NCBI RefSeq assembly: GCF_001661345.1
Contig: NW_017962914.1
Span: 274,439 to 338,438 of the forward strand
From: Ascoidea rubescens DSM 1968
Lineage: Eukaryota > Ascomycota > Saccharomycetes > Ascoideales > Ascoideaceae
Direction: 5' to 3'
DNA length: 64,000 nt
Shown here: positions 1-9,899 of the stretch, in pieces
How the letters are laid out: each line of letters starts with the position of its first letter
Numbering within the stretch: position 1 is the stretch's first letter
Translations under genes and position numbers: made by a program
Notes under the pieces: model-generated
Databases searched by the model: none
Told to the model about the DNA's origin: nothing
The model's input: the letters and a program-made list of their open reading frames with translations, nothing else

Positions 1-877
1 TATACAATGATTTCTTTAAGGAACGATAAAGATGGTAGTTCAATTTATTCTGTTCACTATCTTCGATGTCCTTTCGGACTCTATCGAGTAAAACCATTTC
101 AATGAATTTTTGGGCACCTTTTGCATCCAAATTTGAAACAAATAATTTTGTTGCTTCATAACATACATTGGGAGTCCAACTTTCTGGCTGAGTGATGTAC
201 AACAAATCCTCCCAATTTACTTCTATGGGCAATCTTTTAAATATTTTAGGCAATTTCCCATGTTTCCATGTAGATAATAACTGTCCTAATTTAGAATAGG
301 CTGCAATAACTATTGGTGGAACTTCCACAGCATTAATGGGGCCCTTCCCACTAGCGAGAATTTCATCTCTTTCCTTCTTTTTAGCAATTTCTGCTAAAAT
401 TTTATCTGCTAAATTATATGATCCATTGAGTCCATCGAATGTTGGACCATTCCCATTAAGATACCTATCATATAATGCAATGTCATCGCCATCTACTTCT
501 TCGATTTCTTCTTGTTCAACATCGCTGTATTCCAATTCTTCTTCTCCAAAATCATAAAAATCCCCATTATTATACTCTTCTTCATTGGCTTCATCTGATG
601 CATAATCCAAATCATTCCTTATTGAGTTGGATTTCCTATTCTTCCTTTCTTCAATTTCTATTTCTTCTTGCTGCTCCTTTGCTAATTGTAAAATTTTTCC
701 AGAGGTCACTGAATCAATGTATTCCTCGCTGTTATCATTATCATTATCATTCTTTTTCTGTTTGGCTATTTTTTTGTTTCTCTTTCTATACAAGCCATCT
801 TCGGTCAAATCTTTATATAAAGGATCATGCAGTAATTTGTTTTTGTTTTTGTTATTTGATACTGATATTTTGCCCAT
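1..877 (-). CDS. ENP1: Bystin-family 40S ribosome biogenesis factor (5' part only)
   Basis: Partial gene: the ATG lies at 875-877 and the reading frame runs off the left edge after about 292 codons. The N-terminus has the family's HDPLYKDL-type motif, followed by a KILQLAKEQQ stretch, an acidic Glu/Asp-rich segment (about residues 80-125) and then the bystin core (GSYNLADKI, TWKHGKLPK, YEATKLFVSNL, and NYHLYRSLKKSLY at the cut). Enp1 binds pre-40S particles in the nucleolus and cytoplasm and is needed for 18S rRNA maturation at sites A0-A2. It diverges from SRM1 across 425 bp that hold an RRPE-like site, as expected for a ribosome-biogenesis gene. Family assignment is based on recalled S. cerevisiae motifs and is firm; the C-terminal half is outside the window. 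Confidence 0.95.
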   Translation of the reverse strand, partial: MGKISVSNNKNKNKLLHDPLYKDLTEDGLYRKRNKKIAKQKKNDNDNDNSEEYIDSVTSGKILQLAKEQQEEIEIEERKNRKSNSIRNDLDYASDEANEEEYNNGDFYDFGEEELEYSDVEQEEIEEVDGDDIALYDRYLNGNGPTFDGLNGSYNLADKILAEIAKKKERDEILASGKGPINAVEVPPIVIAAYSKLGQLLSTWKHGKLPKIFKRLPIEVNWEDLLYITQPESWTPNVCYEATKLFVSNLDAKGAQKFIEMVLLDRVRKDIEDSEQNKLNYHLYRSLKKSLY

Positions 878-1302
878 TTTCGTCTAATGCTGGGTGATAT
901 AAAATTATTGAGTTTTTAATGTATGAAAAATTTCACATCAACAAAAAAGAGAAAAAAAATAAAAAAAAAAATAAAAAAATAAAAAATTTAAACTCAAAAT
1001 CTTAGACCTCTGTTTCCATGACACACCTCTATAACGGGGTCCAATTGACTACAAACCCCCTGCCTAGGCTTTTTCTTGTGACTTTTTTTCATCCTTTCAT
1101 TTGAGGAAAATTTAATTACAATAAACATTGAATTTTCATTGCAAAAAAAAACAAAAAAGGAAAACAAAGATAAATCATTCAAGCGAAAAATAATTAATTG
1201 AAGTTTAAAAGCGTTTTCAATAAAAAAACAATATTAAAACAAATCAAAACAAATCAAAATAAGTTAATCAACTTTTTTTTTTATCTTCTAAATATAATAT
1301 AA
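878..1302. promoter_or_regulatory. Divergent ENP1/SRM1 intergenic region with RRPE-like site
   Basis: A 425 bp promoter region shared by ENP1 (-) and SRM1 (+). Positions 924-934 read TGAAAAATTTC, a close match to the RRPE element of ribosome-biogenesis genes, about 47 bp upstream of the ENP1 start. No clear PAC element (GATGAG core) is visible. Poly-A and poly-T tracts at about 945-990 and 1265-1285 are typical nucleosome-poor promoter DNA. Small ORFs here look spurious. Confidence 0.5.
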
Positions 1303-3450
1303 ATGGCAATTAAAAGATCGAGGTCGTCAACTGTTGACACTCCCTCAAAGAATGATGGAAATTCAATAGTTAGAAAGTCTAAAAGACAAAAAAATTCCAG
1401 CGAGAGTGAATCATCTACTGTAGTCGCTGAAAATGAGAAAAGCCCTGTTGATGAGACTATTCACAAAACACCAATGAAAAGAGGAAGAAAACCCAAATCT
1501 ACTACAACAACACCATCAACAAAGGCCAAAATCTTATTAAGTGATTCCAGAAAATCTAAAAGAAATGGTTCTAATTTATCAAAAGGATCAGATGTGACTG
1601 GAGAAACCAGTGTTAGTACAATTGGCACAAATGGATCAGAGAAATCAAGTGAAGTTGATAGAAATGGAATTAAAATTAAAAACAAATTAAAAACAAAGGA
1701 GAAAAAGGAAAAGAAAGACAAAAAAGAAAAAGCTGAAAAAGCTGAAAAAGTTGAAAAAGGAGACAAAAAAGAGAAAAGGGAGAAAAAAGAGAGAACAGAA
1801 TTAAAAGAAAAAAAGGAGAAAAAAGAGAAAAAGGAGAAAAAAGATGAAAAAGAGAAAAAAACTTTGAAAAAGCCTGGAAGAAAGCCTAAAAGTGAGAAAG
1901 AGGATAAAAAAGCTGAAAAGCCAATTACTCCTAGAAAGTATAAGAAAAGGGATATTGAAACTGATGGAAAAACTACGGAAGAAATTGTTGAAGGCAATAA
2001 GATTAATGGTAAAACTAAAAAAGATGATGAGCCAGTTACACCTAAACCCAAAAGACAAAAAGTTGTTAAAGAATCACCCAGGTATAAACCCCCAATAAGA
2101 AGATCAACAAAGAAGACATTGAACGAAATCCCAGCTGGAAAGACTAAAGAATTGGATGTATTTGTTTGGGGAACTGGATCGATGAGTGAACTTGGGTTAG
2201 GACCAAAAGTTAAAGAGGTTAAGAGACCTAGATTGAATCCATTTTTATTAACAGATAAAGTTGGAGTTGTTGATTTTGTAGCTGGTGGGATGCATTCATT
2301 AGCGTTGGATAAGAATAATCAATTATGGTCATGGGGTACTAATGATAGTGGAGTTCTTGGTAGAGATACATCAGGAAAGGAAAAGTTGCGTGATATTGAA
2401 GAAGGAAGTGATTCTGAAGATGAGATTGGAGAATTAAATGAATCTGAATCCACTCCTGGGTTAGTTCAAGAGTTGCCATATGACCCTAAAGTATTTCCAG
2501 ATATCAAGATTGTTCAATTAGCAGCCACTGATAATTTATCGGCTATTTTGTATAGTACAGGAGAAGTATTTGCTTGGGGTACATTTAGATGTAATGAAGG
2601 AGTATTAGGGTTTTCTGAAGATATTAAAATTCAAACCAGACCTACTAAGATTAGTGAACTAAAAGATATTGTCAAGCTATCATCTGGGAAAGATCATATA
2701 ATAGCATTGAGTACTAGTGGACATGTATTTGGATGGGGTAATGGACAACAATATCAACTAGCTAGAAAAGTGTTGGAAAGAACTAGATTAAAGACATTAA
2801 GACCGGCCTCATTGGGGATTAAGAATATTGTTAATATTGGATCTGGAGAGAGTCATTCGTTTGCCATTGACAAAAAGGGCGATGTTTATTCGTGGGGATT
2901 AAATCAATTTGGGCAATGTGGTACTGAAGAGGAACTTGAAGATAATTCTGTTGTTATGATACCAACTAAAGTTGACGAATTAAGCGGGAAGGATATTATT
3001 GAGATAGTTGGCGGTGAGCATCATTCGCTAGCGTTGTCTAAAGATGGAAGTGTTTATGTGTTTGGAAGATATGATCTGAAGGAGATTGGAATCAAGAAAG
3101 ATAAATTGCCCGAGTATAGTTATAAGAGCAAGGGCGGGATTGTTAGAGCAGTTCCATTACCAACCAAGTTGGAAGATGTGCCAAAATTCCGTAAGGTTAC
3201 TGCTGGATCTCATCATTCATTTGGAATCAGTGAAGATGGAGTATTATTTTCATGGGGATTTTGCGATACGTATGCAGTTGGTTTAGGACCATTAGAAGAG
3301 GATGTCGAGGTTCCTACGAGAATTGCTAATACTGCTACAAAGGACCATGATATTCAATTGATCAGCGCAGGAGGGCAGTTTTCTATAAGCGGTGGATTAA
3401 AATTGAGTGATGAAGAAGCCGAAAAGAGAGAGGATAAATATGAAGATTAA
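1303..3450 (+). CDS. SRM1: RCC1-type guanine nucleotide exchange factor for Ran/Gsp1
   Basis: The 715 residues fall into two parts. Residues 1 to about 280 are a low-complexity basic/acidic extension, with a dense KEKKEKKDKK-type stretch near residues 125-200 and several GRKP-like AT-hook motifs. From about residue 283 the RCC1 beta-propeller begins with VWGTGSMSELGLGP, followed by repeated WG...G blades (WSWGTNDSGVLGRD, AWGTFRCNEGVLGF, WGNGQQYQLARK, SWGLNQFGQCG, SWGFCDTYAVGLGP) and a C-terminus close to yeast Srm1 (GGQFSISGGLKLSDEEAEKR). The product charges Gsp1/Ran with GTP on chromatin and so sets the nuclear transport gradient. S. cerevisiae Srm1 is about 480 aa, so the N-terminal extension is the odd part; it may add DNA or nucleosome binding (inference). 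The core assignment is firm. Confidence 0.96.
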   Translation: MAIKRSRSSTVDTPSKNDGNSIVRKSKRQKNSSESESSTVVAENEKSPVDETIHKTPMKRGRKPKSTTTTPSTKAKILLSDSRKSKRNGSNLSKGSDVTGETSVSTIGTNGSEKSSEVDRNGIKIKNKLKTKEKKEKKDKKEKAEKAEKVEKGDKKEKREKKERTELKEKKEKKEKKEKKDEKEKKTLKKPGRKPKSEKEDKKAEKPITPRKYKKRDIETDGKTTEEIVEGNKINGKTKKDDEPVTPKPKRQKVVKESPRYKPPIRRSTKKTLNEIPAGKTKELDVFVWGTGSMSELGLGPKVKEVKRPRLNPFLLTDKVGVVDFVAGGMHSLALDKNNQLWSWGTNDSGVLGRDTSGKEKLRDIEEGSDSEDEIGELNESESTPGLVQELPYDPKVFPDIKIVQLAATDNLSAILYSTGEVFAWGTFRCNEGVLGFSEDIKIQTRPTKISELKDIVKLSSGKDHIIALSTSGHVFGWGNGQQYQLARKVLERTRLKTLRPASLGIKNIVNIGSGESHSFAIDKKGDVYSWGLNQFGQCGTEEELEDNSVVMIPTKVDELSGKDIIEIVGGEHHSLALSKDGSVYVFGRYDLKEIGIKKDKLPEYSYKSKGGIVRAVPLPTKLEDVPKFRKVTAGSHHSFGISEDGVLFSWGFCDTYAVGLGPLEEDVEVPTRIANTATKDHDIQLISAGGQFSISGGLKLSDEEAEKREDKYED

Positions 3451-4430
3451 GACAAGAACATGAAGTAAAACTAAAAAAACAAAAAATGAAAAAAAATAAA
3501 AAATAGAAAATAAAAAAAAAAAGGAGAAAATGAAAAATGCATGAATTAATTTTTTAATTATTTTTTTAATTATTTTTTTAATTATTTATTTATTTGTTTG
3601 TTTATTGAACTATTTATTTATTGAATTTTTTATTTTTTTTAATTGTTTTTTTTAATTGTTTTTTTTAATTGTTTTTTTTTTTGTTTTTTTTTAATTATAT
3701 ACAATATTTTTTTTTAATAATTTTTATATAAGAAATTTTGTGTATTGAAATTTATATTATTAGTTATTTTTTATAAACGATATTACGTCTCAAGTTGGGG
3801 TCTAGAATCAGACAAAGTGAAAAAGAACAATAGAAAGGGTGTTTTTTGGGGAAGGCGTCTCCGGAAGTGTCAAAACGGGTAATTTCGAGTTGATAGGAGA
3901 GATTGGAAAGATTAGAGAGATTTAAATGATTGGAAAGATCAAAATGAAATGATTGGAGAGTGGGTTTTGTTTTGGTTTAAATGAAATTTGAAATATAGAG
4001 ATTTCAGTGAAATGAGTTGATAATGAGGAATCGGATAAATGAGATCCGGAGAAAGAGAAGGAAATGAAGTGAAGTGAAGTGAAGAGGTGAAGGATGTCAA
4101 AGTAGTAAGGTATTTTATAGCAGTCTAATATTTTATAGATAAAGAAGTGATATGAAATAGTATAAAATATATAGTATAAAGTAGTAAGAATATTATGATA
4201 TGATTTTAGATAATACATGATTTAAATAAGGATTTAAAAGTAAGGAAGTAGATATGTGTGAGTATGAGTGTTGAGTGTTGAGTAGTTAGATTAGATTAGA
4301 TTAGGCTAACATTTAGTAGAGCTAAAAGTTGCTTGTGAAATAAGGAAAATGACTTAAAATCTTTTCATTTCATTTCATTCCATTTCCACTTCCATTTCCA
4401 TTTCCATTTCCATTTCATTTTAGTTTAATT

Positions 4431-4490
4431 TAATTTATTTTAATTTATTTTAATTTATTTTAATTTATTTTAATTTATTTTAATTTATTT
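4431..4490. repeat. Tandem repeat, 10 bp unit taatttattt x6
   Basis: Six consecutive perfect copies of taatttattt, directly preceded by a TTTCCA-type microsatellite (about 4381-4418). The unit length is close to one DNA helical turn, so it may be intrinsically bent or nucleosome-affecting DNA. It is non-coding and lies in the SRM1-STB3 spacer. Confidence 0.9.
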
Positions 4491-5399
4491 TATTGATTGA
4501 ATGATCATTTATTTTGAATTTTAAGCTAGAGTGAGAATGGAAAATGATTAGAATGAGATATAATTCAATAAAATGGATTAGCAAAAATAAAAAAACACAA
4601 AAAAAAGAAGTCAAACTATTGATTAGTGTTTAATGTTTAATGTTTAATGTTTTGATAAAAGATTGAAAAGCACAAACAAAAGGAAAATCAAAAGGAAAAA
4701 GCAAAAGCAAAACAAAACAAAATGAAATAATAAAATAAAATAATAAAATAATAATGAAATACTTAGAAAAATTAAAATTAAAATTAAAATTAAAATTGAA
4801 ATTGAAATACGGGCCTGAACCGAAAAGTTGAAATGTTCGGAAAGATGAAAAAAACAAAAAAACAAATTGATCTTGGGGGATTTAAAATTGGGCTGGTGGT
4901 GAGAGTGATTAAGGATAAAGGCCCAAACCAGTACCAATTATTAAATCCAGCAAGTAGAATGGTGACAAAAGATTGGCCAAGTTGATAATTTCATTGCCAT
5001 TTTGATAATGATCATGATGTTGGTGATTGTAATTACTGTAATTAATGAGAAAAACAGCAAGTTGAAAAACAATGTTCATTTGCAAGAGACCTTGAAGAAA
5101 GATTACCTTAAAATTGAATAAATGACTTTTTGAATTTTAAGTTTTTTAGCTTATTACAATTTAAAATTTGTTTAGGAATTGGCGAATGTGAGGAAGAAGA
5201 GTACAAGAATATGTCATTACGATAACAGGTCGAATTACATTTTAGTAGCTTTTGTTAGGAATTGTTAGGTTTTAGTTAGCTTTCATTCTGAGGCAGAGAG
5301 ATGAAACGAGATTTATAGTGAATTGATGAATTATGAATAAAAATTGCAAATTGCGAATTGCAACTAGCAAATTAGCAATGACAATAGGCGATTAGGTGA

Positions 5400-5860
5400 G
5401 AGACGAAAAGACAACAACCAGAGCAGAGGGTCTGAGGTTGCTATCGCGAAGCTGCCCCCTCAAAGCTGCTCCGGCGAAAGGAGCACGCGAGCCGGGGATC
5501 CGACCTAGACACGGGGGTGCGCACGTTTCCGCGCTGTGGACACACCAGCGCCCCCGGCAAGAGGCCCACAAGCAGACCGGGAAGGCCAGTGGCGTGCCCA
5601 CAGCGCGGAAACGTGCGGGATGACGTTGCGGAAACGAGCCGGCGGGCTGGGTGCTGTATGTGCAGGCATCTGGGCGCACGCTTGCAGAGGGAGGGTGCAG
5701 GTCCAGGGGAACCAGCCTGGCGGAAGAGGAGGACAAGGCTGGCGTGGGACGAGAACGGACGGAAACGAGCTGAAAGCGGAGGACAGAGAAGGACGCGAAG
5801 ACGAGCGCGATTCGGCCGCAGAGCAACGGTTATCAGGCCGATAGCCGCTTCAGAGGTGCT
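5400..5860. other. GC-rich island with a 20 bp perfect inverted repeat
   Basis: About 460 bp of clearly GC-rich DNA inside an AT-rich spacer, with abrupt edges. It holds a perfect inverted repeat with 20 bp arms (5520-5539 and 5598-5617) and a 58 bp loop. The octamer CGGAAACG occurs four times: inverted at 5524-5531 and direct at 5606-5613, 5629-5636 and 5760-5767. ORFs are open on both strands, as expected for GC-rich DNA where stop codons are rare; none shows a known domain, so I do not call a gene. It lies 0.7-1.2 kb upstream of STB3 and could be an upstream regulatory element, an unidentified RNA or a foreign insertion. Confidence 0.6.
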
Positions 5861-6578
5861 CGCATTTGATTTGTAATTGCTGTTTTACTTATTATTTCAT
5901 TCTCATCAGATCGCCAGATTTCGCAGTAGCTCCACCCAATAGCCATATATATCCTCTGTTATCCAGTCTCTACTCGTTGGCTCTTAAATACCCATCTTTT
6001 GTCCTCTTTCTTTCTTCTTGATTTGCTCCTGCTCGTTTCTCATCCATCCAAGAGCAGAAATTACCTGCTAACCATCTTTGTTTTTGACTTTGTGCCTTTT
6101 ATCTCCCTTCTACAAAGTCACTTTATCACCATTTCTTGATCCAAACCTATTCGACTAATTCTAATTTCACAATCTCGCAACCTTACTCTTTCATATCCCA
6201 TAATCCCATAATCCCATAATCTCATATTCCCACCATCCCATAGTTCCACTGACGAGTACAAATATAAATACAGTTCAGTTTCATTATTTTTCACTATTTT
6301 TCATCAGTATATTTCACTATTTACTTTACTCTATTTCACTTCTTTTCACTTGAACTGACTATTTAATTTATTTATTTATTTATAATTTATTATTTACTCA
6401 TTACTCATTACTCATTTACCCATTTAACCAATTATTTGTTTTCGCCATTAACATCCAGATTTTTCATAATATATTTACTCATTCCATCACTGCACACACC
6501 CTGATACCAATACAATACTACATCCTTTCTAAGTATTAACCAACACTTAATATTTAGCGTTTTTATCCCCCAATAATT

Positions 6579-8408
6579 ATGAATTATCCTCCATCTCCTA
6601 TTATTACTAGATCCATTTCAAAAATGTCTTCTAATAATAATTCGTCCAACAACTCCTCAAATAATTCGCCAAACAATCTCAACTACTTCAACAACAACTC
6701 CCACAACTCTCACAACTCAAACAATAACTCACCCAACTCTCACAATAAACCCAATATCATCAACTCTAACAACACCCCAATCAACCACCAAATCTCTGGA
6801 AACATCCCCAGATCAATCATCCCTACTCGAAACTCGTCAAACTCTTCCGTTCAGATTCAAAACCACCTCAACTACACTACAAATTCCCCTATTCAAAACT
6901 CTCTATCAATCTCCCCTGTTTTCGCCTCTCTATCAAACATGAACAATGAAAACATTATCTCCCACATAGATTCCACAAATAACTCCTCCCACTCTTCAAA
7001 CACAAACGCCTCTACTAATGGCCAGCTCTCAACCTCCTCTCCTGCTGGCATTGCTGCTGCTTCTGCCGTAACCCCCGACAAGCTTGCCAGACTTCTCTTA
7101 TCCCAAGGCCCACTAGCTATTCGTCACCTAACCTCCCATCTAGCTTCTGCTATCCCAGGTTTCTCTCAGCTCTCTTTGTCAAAGCAAAGAAGACTCATCA
7201 TCGCTGCTTTAGATGCTGGTGACCCTAAAACAAGCTGCATCTTTGAAAAAGTTGGCTGGGGTCAATGGGCTGCTAAAAAGGTTCCTCAAGATTATTTTAA
7301 AAATAGATTACCAAACCAATTTGCTCAAACCTCTAATAACATTCTAAATGGAACTCCAAATCTAAACACTATTAATAATATCCCCAATATCAATACTAAC
7401 GCTGCTAACAACACTACTAACACTAATAATACCACCAACAATATCACCAACAATATCACCAATAATATCAATAACACTAATAATACTACTTCAAACCCCT
7501 TATCAATCAATAATCTAACTAACCCAATCATCCCTCTTATCAATAATAACAACACTCTTCATGACTGGGAAAAATTAAGACGCGAGTCAATCACATACGA
7601 CTCTATAGACCTACACTCTCAACAATTACCTTATTCTCCAACTCTAGATTCAATCAGACAACAAATTGTTGGCAATGACAACTCGGCGTCAATCTTACTA
7701 AAAAGTAACGAAGACGCTGTCTTTTCTTCTGACGAAGAAAACTGTGGTGATGATGACGATATCAACTCATCTCCTTCCTTCTCTCCTCGTCTTTTACCAA
7801 ACAATCTACCAAAAACAATCTACCAAAAACCTCAATCAATTTCAATGTCTATTCCTATCCGTCGTCGCTCCTCAATGAATTCAAAAGTTTATGGCAAACC
7901 AAGATTCAAAAGTAGATTAAACTCTTTTAATAATCCAAATACTTCCACCAACACAAACAACTCTACTTCCAATAATCAATCTAACAATAACCCTTCTAAT
8001 TTACACAACTTACCTTCAAACATCAACTCAAATACCTCCTTTGAAATCCTCCCCAACATAGACTCACTAACTAATCATAGAGGCTCTTTTCCAAGTGTCT
8101 TTGGAAGACAAAGCTCAATTAGAAGTTCCTTAGTCACTCCAAACATCATCTCTCCAGAGAATCATTTTACTAATGACAACATTCCCCAGAATAATGACAA
8201 AGATGAATTACATCACTCAGACACTGATGAAGAAGACTGGCGCTCTATTGGCGCTGCTTCTTTACGTCGTGGTAGTTCAAGCCCTGGTCAGCCTTCTTCA
8301 TCTTCTGTTAGATCCTCTGTTTCTCCAATTAAACGCGAAAGCTTTAGTGCTCGTGAAGAGGATGCTGCTTATGCTTTAGTCAATTTAGGTGGTTTCTCTA
8401 AAAGCTAA
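6579..8408 (+). CDS. STB3: Sin3-binding, RRPE-binding transcription factor Stb3
   Basis: 609 residues. The conserved Stb3 DNA-binding domain sits at about residues 164-240: TPDKLARLLLSQGPLAIRHL, then IPGFSQLSLSKQRRLIIAAL and IFEKVGWGQWAAKKV. This is the hallmark of the fungal Sin3-binding family. The rest is low complexity, with long Asn/Ser/Thr runs in residues 10-100 and 245-310 and an acidic Glu/Asp patch near 385-395. In S. cerevisiae Stb3 binds RRPE elements and, with the Sin3/Rpd3 deacetylase, represses ribosome-biogenesis genes when TOR signalling is low. The C-terminal half has Ser-rich RRRSS-like sites that would suit AGC-kinase phosphorylation (inference). The start is the first in-frame ATG after a long pyrimidine-rich leader. 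Confidence 0.92.
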   Translation: MNYPPSPIITRSISKMSSNNNSSNNSSNNSPNNLNYFNNNSHNSHNSNNNSPNSHNKPNIINSNNTPINHQISGNIPRSIIPTRNSSNSSVQIQNHLNYTTNSPIQNSLSISPVFASLSNMNNENIISHIDSTNNSSHSSNTNASTNGQLSTSSPAGIAAASAVTPDKLARLLLSQGPLAIRHLTSHLASAIPGFSQLSLSKQRRLIIAALDAGDPKTSCIFEKVGWGQWAAKKVPQDYFKNRLPNQFAQTSNNILNGTPNLNTINNIPNINTNAANNTTNTNNTTNNITNNITNNINNTNNTTSNPLSINNLTNPIIPLINNNNTLHDWEKLRRESITYDSIDLHSQQLPYSPTLDSIRQQIVGNDNSASILLKSNEDAVFSSDEENCGDDDDINSSPSFSPRLLPNNLPKTIYQKPQSISMSIPIRRRSSMNSKVYGKPRFKSRLNSFNNPNTSTNTNNSTSNNQSNNNPSNLHNLPSNINSNTSFEILPNIDSLTNHRGSFPSVFGRQSSIRSSLVTPNIISPENHFTNDNIPQNNDKDELHHSDTDEEDWRSIGAASLRRGSSSPGQPSSSSVRSSVSPIKRESFSAREEDAAYALVNLGGFSKS

Positions 8409-9899
8409 TTTTCCTCCTTTTTTTATTTTTTTTTTATTTTTTACATATTTATGTATTTGGTATGGTATAACGGTTTTTTTTTTCATTCATTTTGTTTTTG
8501 GGCTTGATTTTTTTTTATTTTTTTTTTATTTTGGGTTTTTTTTTTATCAATCATCACGATTTCTTATTCCTATGTCTATCTTTATTGTTGTTTAAATTAT
8601 TGTTTAAATTATTGTTTAAATTTGGGTTTTACTTCTTGTTCAAGTTTGGAATTTTGATGAATTTTGAAACAAAACTGTTAAGTTTCTTGTTCTATTTCAT
8701 TTTTTTGTTTCCATTCTATTCTACTTAATTTGGTTTATTGTTTTGTTTTGTTTTGTTTTATTTTGGGAATTTTGTTTAATTCTTTCATTTTTATTCGTCT
8801 GTTTAGAATTATTTGTTAATACTGGTTTGATTTGGGTTTACATTTTTCTATTTTCTTTTATTTTATTACTTTATCTTATTTATATCTATCAATCTTTATT
8901 CAAATCCTTATTCAAATCCTTATTTAAATTTTTATTTATTTCTAATATCTGTTTTTTATCTTATATACCTCTTTTATTCATTTATATATTTCTATTAAAG
9001 TTTTAGTTTCTACTATTATTTTCTTTATTACATTTCATACACCTTATGCTTTTTATGATATTTAATTCTCTTTTTTTTTTTGTTTCTGTTATTGGTTTAC
9101 TTTTTTTTTTTTGACCATTAATTGTTCAAAGTTCATAAAGAGTCATTAACTGGTTTTCGTTTTTTCATATCTTGGGGTTCAGTTTATTATTGTTTTTACT
9201 ACGCTTCACTTCATTTCACCTAATGTCTTAATTTTTATTTTTGCTTTGTTTTTTATTTTTTTTATTTTTTATTTTTACTTTTACTTTTACTTTTACTTTT
9301 GAAACTTGATATGCTTGAAATTTGATATTTTTCAATGCACAGTGATATAAACTTTATGTCAGTTTCTGGAACTCAACTGTTCAAGGTTTACTTTAATTTT
9401 CAATTTTTGTTTCAACCAACCAGACTCATATTATCAACGATATAAATACATCCTTTGTTTCTCTTACAACATATAACAAAAAATAAACATCTCATCACCA
9501 AATACTCTTTTTATTGCATCTCAAAAATCCAACTTTTTGTGCTCCCTGAGCTTCTTCTGCTGCTTCTGCTGCTCTTGCCTCTTTGGGCGACGGTGGCAAA
9601 TTTTAGAAAAGGTGAAATTTTCAACGGTGCATGGCGAAAATTTCAAATATTTACTCAATTAGGCAATGATCTTTTTTCGAAGCGAGAGTTTCCCCGATCG
9701 GGTTCGACTTTCCTTTGTGATAATCGAAGACTATTATCGTTTCTATCAAAGATATATAATAGACACTATAATCGATGGCACTGCAGGCAATATAATAACT
9801 CCCATAATTGACTATTGAATTGTTTTTTCTGTATTTTATACTCTTATTCCCATCTGGATCATCAAAATTCAATTTCAATCACAACTCTAAGCAACCATA
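8409..9899. other. T-rich spacer between STB3 and the esterase gene
   Basis: About 1.5 kb of strongly T-rich DNA after STB3. A 12 bp unit resembling attgtttaaatt repeats three times near 8588-8622, and short TTTTAC-type repeats lie near 9270-9300. A plus-strand ORF at 9455-9811 contains a CTT/CTG run but no recognisable domain and looks fortuitous. A box-B-like ggttcgact at about 9699 has no tRNA around it. I see no gene here. Confidence 0.6.

Larger units (their letters stand above)
3451..6578. other. 3.1 kb spacer between SRM1 and STB3, no supported gene
   Basis: AT-rich with many simple repeats: T-rich blocks at 3545-3720, a TTTCCA microsatellite at about 4381-4418, six exact copies of a 10 bp unit at 4431-4490, and an AAAATT run at about 4769-4806. 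A GC-rich island occupies about 5400-5860 (listed separately). From 5880 to 6578 the plus strand is pyrimidine-rich with no ORF of note, which suits the promoter and leader of STB3. Short ORFs in the spacer overlap each other on both strands and lack recognisable motifs. Confidence 0.6.

Noticed and set aside
336-897. Plus-strand ORFs over the first 0.9 kb
   Set aside because: They are antisense shadows of ENP1, whose minus-strand frame matches the bystin family throughout.
1461-2051. 196-codon minus-strand ORF rich in Phe and Ser
   Set aside because: It is the antisense of the Lys/Glu-rich part of SRM1; AAG/GAG repeats give CTT/CTC on the other strand.
5392-5876. Overlapping ORFs of 75-144 codons on both strands in the GC-rich island
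   Set aside because: Stop codons are rare in GC-rich DNA, several frames are open at once, and none has a recognisable domain.
9455-9811. 118-codon ORF with a Leu run upstream of the esterase gene
   Set aside because: The Leu run comes from a CTT/CTG repeat; no family features and a T-rich spacer context.
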